A stretch of 64,000 bases of DNA from Avibacterium paragallinarum (GTDB lineage Bacteria; Pseudomonadota; Gammaproteobacteria; Enterobacterales; Pasteurellaceae), in assembly GCF_900450705.1 (NCBI RefSeq), contig NZ_UGHK01000002.1, positions 744,001-808,000 of the forward strand, written 5' to 3'. Below, one piece after another: positions 27,733 to 38,720 of this stretch. Position 1 is the stretch's first letter. Every line of letters begins with the position of its first letter. The notes below the pieces were generated by a model that was not told where the DNA came from, ran no database searches, and saw only the letters and a list, made by a program, of their open reading frames with translations. The position numbers and the translations under genes were made by a program.

Positions 27733-27763
27733 AGCATAAACCTTTACGCTAGGTTAAAGTCAA
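27733..27763 (-). promoter_or_regulatory. MerR-family (CueR-like) promoter of copZ-copA
   Basis: Read on the minus strand: -35 TTGACT, a 19-bp spacer (TTAACCTAGCGTAAAGGTT) containing the dyad AACCT...AGGTT, and -10 TATGCT. The over-long 19-bp spacer with a centred dyad is diagnostic of promoters untwisted by MerR-family activators such as CueR. The regulator gene is not in this window. Confidence 0.8.
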
Positions 27764-28620
27764 GCCCTAGAGGAAAGAAAAGTGTGAGATGAAAAATTTG
27801 CGTTAAAATCTAACCGCTCTTTACCGCTATATACGGTGGCTCGCCCCTCTCTGGCAAAGCCAATGAGGGTGAGCTGACTTTGCCTTGCTTGGTTTACCGC
27901 AAGGGCAGTGGCTGCGGAAATTGCCACAAGGCATTCAATCCCTTGGCTCACCACCTTTTGCACCATTTCATAACTCGCACGGCTGGAAATTAGCACGAAG
28001 CCTTGCGGTGCAGACTGTTTGGCGTACCAACCAAGCAATTTATCCAATGCGACGTGGCGACCCACATCTTCGCGAATGGCGAGCAAATTGCCGTGCAAAT
28101 CGAAAAATGCGGCAGCGTGGGTTGAGCCAGTTTGTTGTCCAAGCTGTTGGGCTGAATGTAATTTTTTCAGGCAATCGTCAAGAAGAGAAATATCCAAAAC
28201 AGAAGTGCGGGGCAAAATAGGCAAGTTTTTGTGGATTTGATCAAGCTGTTCTGTACCACAAATGCCACAACCCGTTCTTCCCGCTAAAGTGCGGCGGCGT
28301 TCTTTTAGTGCAACAAAACAGCGAGTAGCCATTTCTATCTGTACTGCAATGCCATTGCAGGTTTCTTCCACATCAATACCATAAATATCCGCTGGCTTTT
28401 CGATAATGCCTTCGGTTAAAGAAAAGCCAAGGGCAAAATCTTCCAAATCTTGTGGGGAACACATCATTACGGTGTGGCTAATACCGTTATACACTAAGGC
28501 AACAGGGGTTTCTACCGCTAAGGTTTCTTCTTTTTCTTGCCAAAGTGATGTGTATTGAGAATGTTTATTATTTGTTAATTTCTTGAAAAAATTAACCTGT
28601 ACTTTTATGAGCCAACTCAA
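27760..28620 (-). CDS. fdhD: Formate dehydrogenase accessory sulfurtransferase FdhD
   Basis: The 286-residue protein carries the FdhD motif [13 protein letters not shown], whose CGIC loop Cys residues relay sulfur from IscS to the molybdenum cofactor of formate dehydrogenase. Other family segments are [43 protein letters not shown] and [17 protein letters not shown]. It lies divergent to fdnG, as in H. influenzae, and its product is needed to activate that enzyme. The start is uncertain. The frame begins with TTG at 28620 behind AAGGAAAA, and there is no ATG in frame until residue 52, so TTG is the most likely start. Its stop overlaps the -35 region of the copper promoter. Confidence 0.93.
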   Translation of the reverse strand: MSWLIKVQVNFFKKLTNNKHSQYTSLWQEKEETLAVETPVALVYNGISHTVMMCSPQDLEDFALGFSLTEGIIEKPADIYGIDVEETCNGIAVQIEMATRCFVALKERRRTLAGRTGCGICGTEQLDQIHKNLPILPRTSVLDISLLDDCLKKLHSAQQLGQQTGSTHAAAFFDLHGNLLAIREDVGRHVALDKLLGWYAKQSAPQGFVLISSRASYEMVQKVVSQGIECLVAISAATALAVNQARQSQLTLIGFAREGRATVYSGKERLDFNANFSSHTFLSSRA

Positions 28621-28892
28621 TCATTTTTCCTTTTTAATGAAGATTATTTATAGATTTTAAGCTAGAAAAAGCGTATCCTAGCCGCAGTATTACGTTGTGT
28701 GCATTGTAATACAATCTCGTAACAAACTATACTTTAACTGAATCAAATCATTTCTTCGCACAAAAAATAAATTTGCGAATTGAATCAATGTTCAATAAAA
28801 ACGATTTGAGCCATTCGGTTACCCTAAACGAATATCTACGAAAAATCTACTACGACAAAAGAAGTTTTGTTGGTTGTTAAGGAGTATCTCTT
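28621..28892. other. Divergent fdhD/fdnG promoter region
   Basis: This AT-rich 272-bp spacer holds the promoters of both directions. A 7-bp dyad GTATTAC/GTAATAC lies at 28687-28712, and TTGAATCAATGTTCAA at about 28778-28793 resembles an FNR half-site pair but with wrong spacing. I can assign no operator with confidence. Confidence 0.4.
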
Positions 28893-31800
28893 ATGCAGGT
28901 CACAAGAAGAAAATTCTTTAAGATCTGTGCAGGTGGTATGGCGGGAACATCGGCAGCAATGTTGGGGTTTGCCCCTGCAACGGCTTTCGCTGCTCCTCGC
29001 GAATACAAATTATTACGCGGTAAAGAAACCCGTAATACCTGCACCTATTGTGCCGTAGGCTGTGGTATGTTGCTCTACAGCTTAGGTGATGGCGCAATGA
29101 ATAGCAAAGGTAAACTTTATCATATTGAAGGCGATCCCGATCATCCAGTAAGCCGTGGTGCACTTTGTCCAAAAGGAGCAGGAGCATTGGATTATGTAAA
29201 CAGCCCTCGCCGTGTGAAATATCCTGAAGTGCGTGAAGCTGGCTCAAATGAATGGAAACGTATTTCTTGGGAAGAAGCCATTGAGCGAATTGCCAAGCAT
29301 ATGAAAGCCGACCGCGATGCGAACTTCATTTTAGAAAATGAAAACGGAACGCCTGTTAATCGTTGGATGACAACAGGATTCTTAGCGGGTTCAGCTTGTA
29401 GTAATGAAACGGGGATTTTAACGCAAAAATTTGTTCGTTCACTCGGAATTATTTATACCGACAACCAAGCGAGTATCTGACACGGACCAACGGTAGCAAG
29501 TCTTGCTCCATCATTTGGTCGCGGTGCGATGACCAACCACTGGGTTGATATTAAAAATGCCGATTTAGTGATCGTTATGGGCGGTAACGCTGCGGAAGCT
29601 CACCCTGTTGGGTTCCGTTGGGCGATTGAAGCGAAAAAACAAAATGGTGCGAAGTTAATGGTGGTTGATCCACGCTTTAACCGTACAGCTTCAGTTGCAG
29701 ATATTTATATGCCATTACGTTCTGGGACAGATATTGCCTTTTTATCTGGCGTTATTCGTTATTTATTAGAAAACGATAAAATCCAACACGAATACGTTAG
29801 ACATTATACCAATGCGGCATTCCTCGTTGATGAGAACTTCAAGTTTGAAGACGGTTTGTTCTCAGGTTATGATCCTGAAACACGCAAATATGATCGTTCA
29901 ACTTGGCGTTATCAATTTGATGCGGAAGGTCAGCCAATTCGCGATCTGACTTTACAACACCCGCGTTGCGTGATTAATCTATTAAAAGATCACGTTTCAC
30001 GTTATACCCCTGAAATGGTAGAACGTATCACAGGTACACCACAAAAAAGTTTCTTACAATTCTGCGAAGAAATTGCCAAAACGTCTGCACCAGATAAAGC
30101 CGCAACCTTCTTATATGCTTTAGGTTGGACACAACACACCGTAGGTGCGCAAAACATTCGTACAATGGCGATGATCCAATTATTACTCGGTAATATTGGC
30201 GTTTCTGGCGGCGGTGTAAATGCGTTGCGTGGACACTCAAATGTGCAAGGAATCACCGATTTAGGTTTATTCCCGCATATGCTCCCTGCTTATATCCCAT
30301 TGCCAACAGAGGCGGATACCAGCTTAGAAAGTTTCCTAAACCGTATCACGCCAAAAACAATGCTGAAAGATCAAGTGAACTATTGGCAAAATACGCCGAA
30401 ATTTATGGTGAGTATGCTCAAAACTTTCTTTGGCGACAAAGCCACCAAAGACAACGAGTTTGGCTATCATTATTTACCAAAATTGCCAAAAGGCGGTATG
30501 GATCAATTCCGTTACATTGATGAAATGTATCACGGTCGCGTAAATGGCTATTTCTGTCAAGGAATGAACCCTGTTGCCTCTTTCGCAAACTCAGGGAAAA
30601 TCATCAAAGCACTGAGCAAATTAAAATATTTGGTCATTATGGATCCGTTAATGACAGATACCTCAGAGTTCTGGAAAAATTACGGCGAATATAATGATGT
30701 GAAAACAGAAGAAATCCAAACTGAAGTATTCCGCTTGCCTACCACTTGTTTTGCTGAAGAAGATGGTTCAATTGCAAATTCTGGACGCTGGCTACAATGG
30801 CACTGGAAAGCCTCAGAGCCTCCTTTCGAAGCCAAAACGGATGGTGAAATTTTGTCTGAATTACGTGCCGCACTTATTGATCTTTATCACAAAGAAGGCG
30901 GTAAAGCTCAAGAGAGCCTTGAAGCAATGAGCTGGAATTATGACAATCCGCTCGAGCCAAAAGCAGAAGAAGTGGCAAAAGAAATGAATGGCTATGCCTT
31001 ACAAGATCTCCTTGATGCCAACGGCAATGTGCTCTTGAAAAAAGGTGAGCTACTTTCAAGTTTCGCACAAATGCGTGCTGATGGTAGCACCTCTGGAGCT
31101 TGCTGGATTTACACAGGGCAATGGACGCCAAAAGGTAACCAAATGGCGAATCGCGATAACGCCGATCCATCTAACTTAGGTAATACCCTCGGTTGGGGTT
31201 TCGCGTGGCCGATGAACCGCCGTATTATCTATAACCGTGCAAGTGCAGACTTATCCGGTAAGCCGTGGAATCCAAAACGCCAGTTGATTAAATGGAATGG
31301 CAAAAACTGGAACTATGTAGATGTAGCTGACTTTGGAACAGCTCCGCCAAATAGTCCAACCTTACCATTTATTATGCAACCTGAAGGGGTAAGTGGCTTA
31401 TTCGTGCGTGAACGTATGGCTGATGGTCCGTTCCCTGAACATTATGAACCAATTGAAACTCCGATTGGAACTAACCCACTACATCCAAATGTGGTTTCTA
31501 GCCCTGTGGCTCGTATCTTGGAAAGTGATAAACCGGATATTGGTAGTTCAGAAGAATTCCCTTATGTAGGTACAACTTACCGCTTAACTGAGCATTTCCA
31601 CTACTGGACAAAAAATGTTCTACTCAATGTAATTACACAGCCAGAACAATTCGTGGAAATCAGCGAAGCCTTGGCACAAGAAAAAGGCATTAGCAATGGG
31701 GATTATATCAAAGTAACCTCTAAACGCGGATACATCAAAGCAGTAGCCGTGGTAACCAAACGTATCCGCCCACTGGTTTCTGACGGAAAAGCGATTCACA

Positions 31801-31949
31801 CTGTAGGGATTCCAATCCACTGGGGATTTGGTGGCATTGGCAAGCAAGGTTTCTTTGCCAATAACCTCACTATCCGTGCAGGTGATGCAAATACGCAAAC
31901 CCCTGAATCGAAATGTATGCTCGTAAATATTGAGAAAGTGGAGGGATAA
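28893..31949 (+). CDS. fdnG: Formate dehydrogenase-N alpha subunit, selenoprotein
   Basis: Read through the UGA at 29478-29480 as selenocysteine, the protein is 1018 residues. It starts with a twin-arginine signal ([12 protein letters not shown], cleavage near AFA-AP). A 4Fe-4S cluster motif [10 protein letters not shown] follows, with a fourth Cys in GALCPKGAG. The selenocysteine stands in [16 protein letters not shown], the exact context of FdnG/FdxG. Molybdopterin-binding domains follow ([18 protein letters not shown] and later). It oxidises formate to CO2 in the periplasm and passes electrons to FdxH and the cytochrome subunit. Both flanks of the UGA are in one frame. The operon fdnG-fdxH-fdnI-fdhE follows on the same strand. 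Confidence 0.96.
29478..29517 (+). promoter_or_regulatory. Bacterial SECIS element for selenocysteine insertion
   Basis: Directly after the UGA, the stem AGCAA / TTGCT closes a small loop containing GTC, about 16-30 nt downstream of UGA. This matches the SelB-binding hairpin position of fdhF/fdnG messages. Confidence 0.75.
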
Positions 31950-31950
31950 T

Positions 31951-32874
31951 ATGGGTACAGTTCAATCACAAAATATTATTAAAGCCTCTGCGACCTCTTC
32001 GCTCACGCCACCACCACACGCACGGGATCACCAGCTTGAAGTGGCAAAACTGATTGATGTAACCACTTGTATCGGTTGTAAAGCTTGTCAAGTGGCGTGT
32101 TCAGAGTGGAATGATATTCGTGCAGAGCCTGAAAAATGCGTGGGTTCTTACGACAATCCAATTGATCTTAATGCTAAAGCTTGGACGGTGATGAAATTCA
32201 ACGAAGTTGAAGAAAATGACCGTTTGGAATGGCTAATCCGTAAAGATGGCTGTATGCACTGTAGTGAACCAGGCTGCTTAAAGTCTTGCCCTTCACCGGG
32301 TGCGATTATTCAGTATGCGAATGGGATTGTGGATTTCCAATCAGATAAATGTATCGGCTGTGGTTATTGTATCGCAGGTTGTCCATTCAACATTCCACGA
32401 ATGAACCCTGAAGATAATCGCGTGTACAAATGTACGCTCTGCGTTGATCGCGTCAATGTTGGACAAGAGCCAGCTTGCGTGAAAACCTGTCCAACTGGGG
32501 CAATTCATTTCGGTACGAAAGAAGAAATGAAACATTATGCAGAAACCCGTATTGCTGATTTGAAATCCCGCGGTTATGAAAATGCTGGGCTTTATGATCC
32601 AGAAGGTGTGGGTGGTACACACGTTATGTATGTGTTGCATCACGCCGATAAACCTGAACTTTATTCTGGTTTGCCGAAAGATCCGCATATTGATACCACC
32701 ATCACCTTGTGGAAAGACGTATTAAAACCAGTTGCTGCGGTAGCAATGGGAGGCTTAGTACTTTCTGAAATTGCACACTACCTTGCAGTAGGACCAAATA
32801 CGGAAGATCTTGAAGAACACGAAGATGTCGTGCCAGAAGACGAACAAGCACATAAAGGAGGCGAAAATGAGTAA
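31951..32874 (+). CDS. fdxH: Formate dehydrogenase-N iron-sulfur (beta) subunit
   Basis: The 307-residue ferredoxin-like protein has four cluster-binding Cys groups: [44 protein letters not shown] and [24 protein letters not shown]. Near the C-terminus a single membrane helix (about 253-275, [22 protein letters not shown]) anchors it on the periplasmic side. It relays electrons from FdnG to the cytochrome b subunit. I chose ATG 31951, which lies next to the fdnG stop and has GGAGGG upstream. The frame is open a few codons earlier. It overlaps the next gene by 8 nt. Confidence 0.95.
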   Translation: MGTVQSQNIIKASATSSLTPPPHARDHQLEVAKLIDVTTCIGCKACQVACSEWNDIRAEPEKCVGSYDNPIDLNAKAWTVMKFNEVEENDRLEWLIRKDGCMHCSEPGCLKSCPSPGAIIQYANGIVDFQSDKCIGCGYCIAGCPFNIPRMNPEDNRVYKCTLCVDRVNVGQEPACVKTCPTGAIHFGTKEEMKHYAETRIADLKSRGYENAGLYDPEGVGGTHVMYVLHHADKPELYSGLPKDPHIDTTITLWKDVLKPVAAVAMGGLVLSEIAHYLAVGPNTEDLEEHEDVVPEDEQAHKGGENE

Positions 32875-33553
32875 AGTTAAGATCAACAACGATCAACGAG
32901 TTGTTCGCCACAAATTGCCTGCGCGTTTAAGTCACTGGTTACTGGTAATCTGTTTCTTCACCACAGGCTTATCAGGGCTTGCATTCTTCTTCCCTGATTT
33001 TGCTTGGCTAACGGAAATCTTAGGTAACCCAAGAATTGCCCGTTTTATCCACCCATTCACTGGGATAATAATGTTTATTGCCTTTATCAACCTTTGCTTG
33101 ATTTACTGGCCTTACAACATTCCTGAAAAAAATGACTGGGTGTGGCTCAAAAATATTAAAGAAGTCTTGAAAGGCAATGAACACGCCGTATCAGACAACG
33201 GAAAATATAATTTAGGGCAAAAAATGCTATTCTGGACCTTAATCCTTGCAATGGTTACCCTATTAGCGACAGGAATTATTATGTGGCGACAATACTTCTC
33301 CCATAATTTCCCGATTCCTGTCATTCGCATTGCAATTTTACTTCACTCTGCCAGTGCCTTTATGCTCTTTACCGGTATTATGGTACATATGTATATGGCA
33401 TTCTGGGTGAAAGGTTCTATTCGTGGAATGGTTGAAGGTTGGATAACGGTACGCTGGGCGAAAAAACATCACCCTCGCTGGTTCCGTGAAGACATTCTAC
33501 CTGAACTCGAAAAAGAAGCCGCAGAAAAAGCGAAAGAAAAGCCGGCTAAATAA
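32867..33553 (+). CDS. fdnI: Formate dehydrogenase-N cytochrome b556 (gamma) subunit
   Basis: The 228-residue membrane protein has four hydrophobic segments and the family's haem-ligand histidines: [13 protein letters not shown] near the N-terminus, RFIHPFTGI, and [27 protein letters not shown]. It takes electrons from FdxH and reduces quinone in the inner membrane. The start ATG (32867) sits inside the end of fdxH with an ideal AAGGAGG ribosome site, which indicates translational coupling. The C-terminal tail is rich in Lys/Glu/Ala. Confidence 0.93.
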   Translation: MSKVKINNDQRVVRHKLPARLSHWLLVICFFTTGLSGLAFFFPDFAWLTEILGNPRIARFIHPFTGIIMFIAFINLCLIYWPYNIPEKNDWVWLKNIKEVLKGNEHAVSDNGKYNLGQKMLFWTLILAMVTLLATGIIMWRQYFSHNFPIPVIRIAILLHSASAFMLFTGIMVHMYMAFWVKGSIRGMVEGWITVRWAKKHHPRWFREDILPELEKEAAEKAKEKPAK

Positions 33554-33560
33554 TTATGAT

Positions 33561-33615
33561 AAAAGTGCGGTGTTTTTTTGTTATCACTTTCTAACAAAAT
33601 TTACACCGCACTTTT
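33561..33615. terminator. Inverted uptake-signal pair, terminator-like
   Basis: AAAAGTGCGGTGT (33561-33573) pairs with ACACCGCACTTTT (33603-33615), and a T-run lies inside the loop. Located between fdnI and fdhE, it may lower fdhE transcription relative to the structural genes. Confidence 0.65.
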
Positions 33616-33633
33616 CTTATTGGTAAAACGATT

Positions 33634-34539
33634 ATGAGTATAAAAATTCTTCCCAAAGATGACATTGTCCAACTGGCAAGCTCGTTTCATCACCCCGTTC
33701 TTCTTTTTTCAAATCCCAAAAATCTTTATCAACGCCGTGCTGAACGACTACGCACGCTTGCTCAAGAACATCCAATGGCAGATTATCTCAACTTTGTTGC
33801 AAACATTGCCGATTGCCAGCTTGAACTCCTCAATGAGCAACCCGTTACGCAAAAAATTGAAATCAACACCGAAACCAGCGTGCCGTTAGCCCTCGAAAAA
33901 TGGCAACGCGATCCGCAATGGCGGGATCTGCTGCGTAGCCTACTGCACAAAATGAAGCAGAAAGGGAACGAAAATGTTGAGGCCACCATTGAAAATCTCA
34001 CTAAAGCTGCAGACGCAGAATTAGAACAACTCGCGGATAAATTGCTTACTCAACAATTTTCCGAAGTTGGTAGCGACAAAGCTCTCTTTTTATGGGCTGC
34101 ACTCTCTCTCTACTGGGTTCAACTTGCTCAGCAACTCCCCAAAAATAGTAAAATGGAAAGCAGTGAAGATTTACACCTTTGTCCAGTTTGCAACGCTCCG
34201 CCCACAGCTAGCTTAGTACATTTCGGTTCAGAACAAGGATTACGTTATTTGCACTGCTCCTTATGCGAAAGTGAATGGAATTTAGTCCGTAGCAAATGTT
34301 CTCATTGCCATCAAACAGGCAAATTGGATTATTGGTCAATCGACAGCGAATTTGCTGCCGTCAAAGCAGAAAGCTGCGGCGATTGCCATAGCTACCTAAA
34401 AATACTTTACCAAGACAAAGATCCGTATGTAGAATCTGCCGCAGATGACCTCGCTTCAATCTACCTAGACATTGAAATGGAAGAAAAAGGCTTCTCCCGT
34501 AGCGGACTTAATCCATTTCTTTTTCCAAATGAAGAATAA
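33634..34539 (+). CDS. fdhE: Formate dehydrogenase maturation protein FdhE
   Basis: The 301-residue cytoplasmic protein has the typical N-terminal helical half ([20 protein letters not shown]) and the C-terminal rubredoxin-like metal sites [28 protein letters not shown] and [13 protein letters not shown]. FdhE binds iron and assists assembly or quality control of the formate dehydrogenase-N catalytic subunits before Tat export. It is the last gene of the fdn operon. The length equals that of homologues. Confidence 0.94.
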   Translation: MSIKILPKDDIVQLASSFHHPVLLFSNPKNLYQRRAERLRTLAQEHPMADYLNFVANIADCQLELLNEQPVTQKIEINTETSVPLALEKWQRDPQWRDLLRSLLHKMKQKGNENVEATIENLTKAADAELEQLADKLLTQQFSEVGSDKALFLWAALSLYWVQLAQQLPKNSKMESSEDLHLCPVCNAPPTASLVHFGSEQGLRYLHCSLCESEWNLVRSKCSHCHQTGKLDYWSIDSEFAAVKAESCGDCHSYLKILYQDKDPYVESAADDLASIYLDIEMEEKGFSRSGLNPFLFPNEE

Positions 34540-34591
34540 CAACGCGTAAAGTGCGGTCAGATTTTGGCTGTTTTTTTAGATACAGAAAATA

Positions 34592-34616
34592 GGGAGGTCA
34601 AACACCTCCCCTCTTT
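34592..34616 (+). terminator. Terminator after fdhE
   Basis: A 7-bp stem GGGAGGT / ACCTCCC with loop CAAAC, followed by CTCTTT, stands about 50 nt after the fdhE stop. Confidence 0.7.
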
Positions 34617-34663
34617 ATGTTTGCACATATAAGTGATCAACCACCGGCTGGACAGCAGGCTAA

Positions 34664-34769
34664 TATAGTCGTTTAAGTTCAAAATAAGACAAGGCAACGG
34701 GTCGTAGATAGTACAGATAGTACGGCAAGGCGATGTAACGCCGTATTATTTTGAAATCAAACGACTATA
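34664..34769. repeat. Palindromic intergenic repeat R1
   Basis: The ends are imperfect inverted repeats (TATAGTCGTTT...AAACGACTATA, extended by TTCAAAATAA/TTATTTTGAA). The core includes AGTACAGATAGTACGGCAAGG. A shortened relative is at 402-478. It has no coding capacity. Confidence 0.75.
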
Positions 34770-34771
34770 CT

Positions 34772-34879
34772 TATAGCTAAATTGATTTCCGTTTCATACA
34801 AAGTTTTGATCCGAATGCAGTACAAGCAGTACGGCGAGGCAGAGTCACGTTACAGGAAAAGTGAAAGCGTTTAGCTATA
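34772..34879. repeat. Palindromic intergenic repeat R2
   Basis: Ends TATAGCTAAA / TTTAGCTATA. The core GATCCGAATGCAGTACAAGC and ...AGTACGGCGAGGC is related to R1 and more closely to R3. It is head-to-tail with R1 in the 390-bp gene-free gap 34540-34929. Apart from the terminator and R1/R2, I see nothing else in this gap. Confidence 0.75.
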
Positions 34880-34929
34880 AGTCACGCAACTCGCTTTTGA
34901 CACCTAACAATGGCAATAAAAACGCCCGA

Positions 34930-35310
34930 TTATTCCACCTTAATCTCTAACTCATAGCTCGCACTTTTTCCCTTTCTTGCGGAATTACGCGGTTGTGCAA
35001 CTCGCACTTCGTGATCGCCACTGAGGGGGAGTACATAAGGCTCACCATAAATATAACCTTCGCGGTCAAAAAGAAAAGCCTCCGCATCGCCTGTAGTTTT
35101 TAAGGTAAGCATAACCACTTGCCCAGCATTAGCTTTAAAATGATACGATTTGAAATCGTAACCCACAATTTTTCCTTTATAATGTTGGGTAAACCCTTGA
35201 TTTTCAATCACAACTTGAGGAACATTTTCTGTTTTAGACGAGCTTTCCGCACAGCCCGCTAAGGTAAATAATGCCCCGAAACCAAGTAGAGGCAACATTA
35301 ATCGCTTCAT
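34930..35310 (-). CDS. Lipoprotein, possibly a PliG-like lysozyme inhibitor
   Basis: The 126-residue protein starts MKRLMLPLLGFGALFTLAGC, a signal peptide with lipobox LAGC, so it should be lipidated and sent to the envelope. The mature part contains YKGKIVGYDFKSYHFKANAGQ and a C-terminal HEVRVAQPRNSARKGKSASY. The RN-AR-spaced segment followed by ASYELEI resembles periplasmic inhibitors of g-type lysozyme (PliG), but I am not sure of the family. I chose the ATG at 35310 because it gives a complete signal peptide behind a GGAGAAA ribosome site. Palindromic repeats flank the gene on both sides. Confidence 0.7.
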   Translation of the reverse strand: MKRLMLPLLGFGALFTLAGCAESSSKTENVPQVVIENQGFTQHYKGKIVGYDFKSYHFKANAGQVVMLTLKTTGDAEAFLFDREGYIYGEPYVLPLSGDHEVRVAQPRNSARKGKSASYELEIKVE

Positions 35311-35365
35311 TTTTTCTCCTTTCGAATTTTCTAACTCAATTTTGATCATTTTCTTCCTGCCCTAT

Positions 35366-35472
35366 TATAGATAAATTGATTTTACTTTCATACAAGACTT
35401 TGATCCGATGACTGCACAAAGAATACAGCAAGGTGAAGTAATGCCATAAGAAAGTGAAGAAGTTTAACTATA
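35366..35472. repeat. Palindromic intergenic repeat R3
   Basis: Ends TATAGATAAATT / AGTTTAACTATA. The core TTTCATACAAGACTTTGATCCG aligns with R2 (TTTCATACAAAGTTTTGATCCG), with decay in the centre. Confidence 0.65.
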
Positions 35473-35561
35473 TCGCCCTTATCATAGAGCTTCGCACCTC
35501 ATTTTCTAAACATAGATACGAGCCACTTACTAAGCTAGAGTTTTATTTCATAAAAATATTT

Positions 35562-36280
35562 GGGGCTGTCCTAGATAACTAGACTAAACTCCCTTTAACC
35601 AATTGTTTTAAAATAGAAATTTGACTTTTTATGTTGCTGTAATTAAAACGCCATTCACATTCCTTTAAATAAAGCTCAAAATGCGCTTTTGGGATACCAT
35701 TAAATTTGCGTAAATGGCGTTTTGCTTGGCTCCAAAAATTCTCAATTCCGTTAATGTGGTTATGATTTTCAGCAAAATGTGTGCTGTGATTGATACGAAA
35801 ATGACTAAATTCACTCACATCAAGCACGTCATAACTACGATAATTATCGGTGTAAACAATACTATCAGGCTTTACCTGCTCCCGAATAATGGGTAACAAG
35901 GTGGCAGATTGCGTATTTGGAACCGCAACGGTATAAACCTTGCCATTGCGCTTGAGAAGCCCGAATACCGCAATTTTCCCTGCCGCACCACGACCACGTT
36001 TGCCTTTGCGAGCACCGCCAAAATAACTTTCATCGGCTTCAATTTCACCTTCAAACATCTCTAAGTGAAGGCTGTTTTGATAGATGAGTTGGCATAAACG
36101 ATGAAAGTAATATGCGGCAGTCGTTTTGTTTACATTGACTAACTCTGCTGCTGTCCTTGCAGTAACACCTGCAACAAATAGCTCAATGAGTTTATTTTGT
36201 TTGTGCTGACTTAGACGACTTTTTCTCATTGGTTCATTCTAACCTAAATAGATTTTTTAGTTGTTATCTAGGACAGCCCC
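35562..36280 (-). mobile_element. IS1016-like element, copy 3
   Basis: A 719-bp element with perfect 18-bp inverted ends and the 8-bp target duplication AAATATTT (35554-35561 and 36281-36288). Confidence 0.96.
35579..36229 (-). CDS. IS1595-family transposase (IS1016 type), copy 3
   Basis: An intact 216-residue DDE transposase on the minus strand. It carries the Cys variant (HRLCQ) found in copy 2, so copies 2 and 3 are the closest pair. It lies between the lipoprotein gene and the TonB receptor pseudogene, about 95 bp upstream of the latter's start, and so may affect that promoter. Confidence 0.95.
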   Translation of the reverse strand: MRKSRLSQHKQNKLIELFVAGVTARTAAELVNVNKTTAAYYFHRLCQLIYQNSLHLEMFEGEIEADESYFGGARKGKRGRGAAGKIAVFGLLKRNGKVYTVAVPNTQSATLLPIIREQVKPDSIVYTDNYRSYDVLDVSEFSHFRINHSTHFAENHNHINGIENFWSQAKRHLRKFNGIPKAHFELYLKECEWRFNYSNIKSQISILKQLVKGSLV

Positions 36281-36374
36281 AAATATTTAGATCTATGAAC
36301 TTACTCGTTTACTTTCTGAGTTTTTATGTTAGCATACGATACTTATTTTTCAATAAAAAATAAGGTTTCCAATA

Positions 36375-38720
36375 ATGCAACATTTTGATTTAAGAAAATT
36401 TTCCATTAGTAGCATAGCAGTCTTAATTTCATTTTATACAAATGCAGAGCAAAACACTCTCGATTATCAGCAGTTAGACATCATTCAAGTGGAAGCAAAA
36501 GCCCCCGTCAATGCCGCCCCCGATCATTATCTCAATACTCAACAGCGGATAAACCCAACTCAGCTTAAAAATAACCACTCCACAACACTAGGTTCAGTGG
36601 TAGATAAAACTTCTGGTGTGCAAAGTAGTGCCTTTGGACCAAATTCCTCTCGCCCTATCGTGCGAGGCTTGTCTAGCCAGCGGGTAGCGATTTTAGAAAA
36701 TAATATGCCTATCAATGATTTGGCTGTCATTAGTGGTAATTTAGCCACCTCAATCAACCCGTTAAATGCGGAAGATATTGAGATCAGCAAAGGCGGGGCA
36801 ACCATTCTTTATGGCGGGAGAAGCATTGGCGGGGCAATCAATGTGCTAGATGAAGCCATTCCGAAACAAATTTTGCAAAATAAAATAAGTGGACAAGTAA
36901 ACCTCAATAAAGGGTTCAATGCGGCGGATCAAGGATCATTTAAATTAAATGTAAACAATGGAAGCCATTAGGCAGGGCATATTGATGCATCAATTAGCAA
37001 AATTTCCTCAATAAAAGTACCGCACAATAGTAAAGCAGCGGTCTGTTATGATAAAAGCTATTTGCAATCCCGCACAGATTTACAGCGTCAGTGCCAAGTG
37101 GTTATTCCTGTTCTAAATGACGTTATTAACCCTGCCTACTTTAAATATATTAGCCAGTACTATTTAGATAATTATCAAGACAAGAGCTTAGGTTTATCAG
37201 AGGGCGATAAATACACCAATAACCGTGGTTTTATGGGGGTAAATCCCCCCAATCCACTATATGTGCCAAACAGCCCTTACTATATGGAAGAATTCGGTGA
37301 GCTAAAAGAATACCGCTCTTATCCAAAAGGTAAAATTCCTAACAGCCATTCTGAAACAAAAACATTCACCTTAGGCACAAGCTATGTAGGGGATTTTGGT
37401 TACACAGGACTATCTTGGCATTACTTTAATACGAATTACGGTGTTCCAGGATTTGCCTATTTAGCTAGCCAAACCGATGAAGGCTACGCCCCCGTAACAG
37501 TGAAAAATCAAACCCATCGTTTAAGCTGGGACACCCATTGGGTTTCCCCGCTCAAAGGCATTGATAGCCTTGATTTTCAAGTGAATTATCAACATTCTAA
37601 AGATCAAGAATTACTCAACAGTACCGTTTCTAACGGTTTTTTATCCCACAACTATGCCTATCGCCTTTCCCTCAGCCACACACCGCTGTTTGAACGTTTT
37701 GTCGGTACGATTGGCACAGATTTCTCTTATCAAACCGTGAAAGCCAAAGGACAAGATAGCTATCTCCCTGATTTGAAACGCAAAGCCTACAGCTTATTTG
37801 CCATTGAAACCCTTGACCTCGCTCCTTTTATGTTGGAATTTGGGCATCGTATCGGCAAAGTCAGCTACAAACTGGGTGATTTACATAATAGTCGCTCTCA
37901 GAGTGTCGGGGCATATTATGCCAAAGATCGCACATTCGCCCTGCAAAATACCCATTTCGCCTTGCAATTTAACCCAACGAAAAACAGCTACCTCAAACTG
38001 CAACGCACTTGGGCTGAACGAGCCTTAGAAATGAATGAGCTGTATGCCAACAATAATCATTATGCTCTCCTCATTGAAGAACAGGGCGATGCACGCTTGC
38101 AAAAAGAAAAAAATAAAGCGTGGGAACTCTCCGCAGGCATCGAGCAAGGTGGCGTGAACGCCTCCGTAAGCTGGTATCGAAACCAATTCAATCACTTCAC
38201 CTACTTAGGCTACACCAGTATTGTGCGTAATGGCTTAATGGCGAAACAATGGCGACAAACACCGCTCACCTTAACTGGCTGGGAAGTAGATCTAAGTTAT
38301 AAATTGGATACCCAACAGTGGGGAACGTGGAATTGGCACGTCTTTTACGATCATATCCAACAAAAACTTCCGCACCGCTTAACGGGCTTAGGCAACTACT
38401 TGCCAAATCTCCCCTCTTCCCGCTTTGGCGGCGATCTCAGCGTGGAATATCAAAACTGGCGAGCGTTCTTCTCAGCCATTCATTACAAAGCCCAAAAACA
38501 CGTCAGCAATGAAGTCGATGAAAAGCTAATCAACCCATCATTCACCCTCGTTGATGTCGGGGTTAGCTATGTTTACCCGTGGAAGCAAAACGAAGTGGAA
38601 ATTTACTTTAACATCAACAACCTCACTAACCGCGAGGCAAGATCAAACACCTCCCCACTCAAATTCCTCGCCCCACAAGCAGGAAGAAATGCGGTGCTAG
38701 GCTTAAAAGTAAATTTCTAA
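36375..38720 (+). pseudogene. TonB-dependent outer-membrane receptor with in-frame TAG
   Basis: A signal peptide-like start (residues 1-24) and a TonB box-like QQLDIIQVEA are followed by a plug domain: SVVDKTSGVQSSAFGPNSSRPIVRGLSSQRVAIL and ILYGGRSIGGAINVLD. The frame is stopped by TAG at 36969-36971, then continues open in the same frame to 38720. It ends with beta-strand-rich barrel sequence and the terminal NAVLGLKVNF with its C-terminal Phe. Without the stop the protein would be 781 residues, a normal length. The lost residue is probably Trp (NNGSH-W-AGHIDAS), a TGG-to-TAG change. Plug motifs resemble ZnuD-type metal receptors, but the ligand is not certain. Confidence 0.87.

Noticed and set aside
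28770-28800. FNR site upstream of fdnG
   Set aside because: TTGAATCAATGTTCAA resembles the half-sites, but spacing and sequence deviate from TTGAT-N4-ATCAA; not strong enough to annotate.
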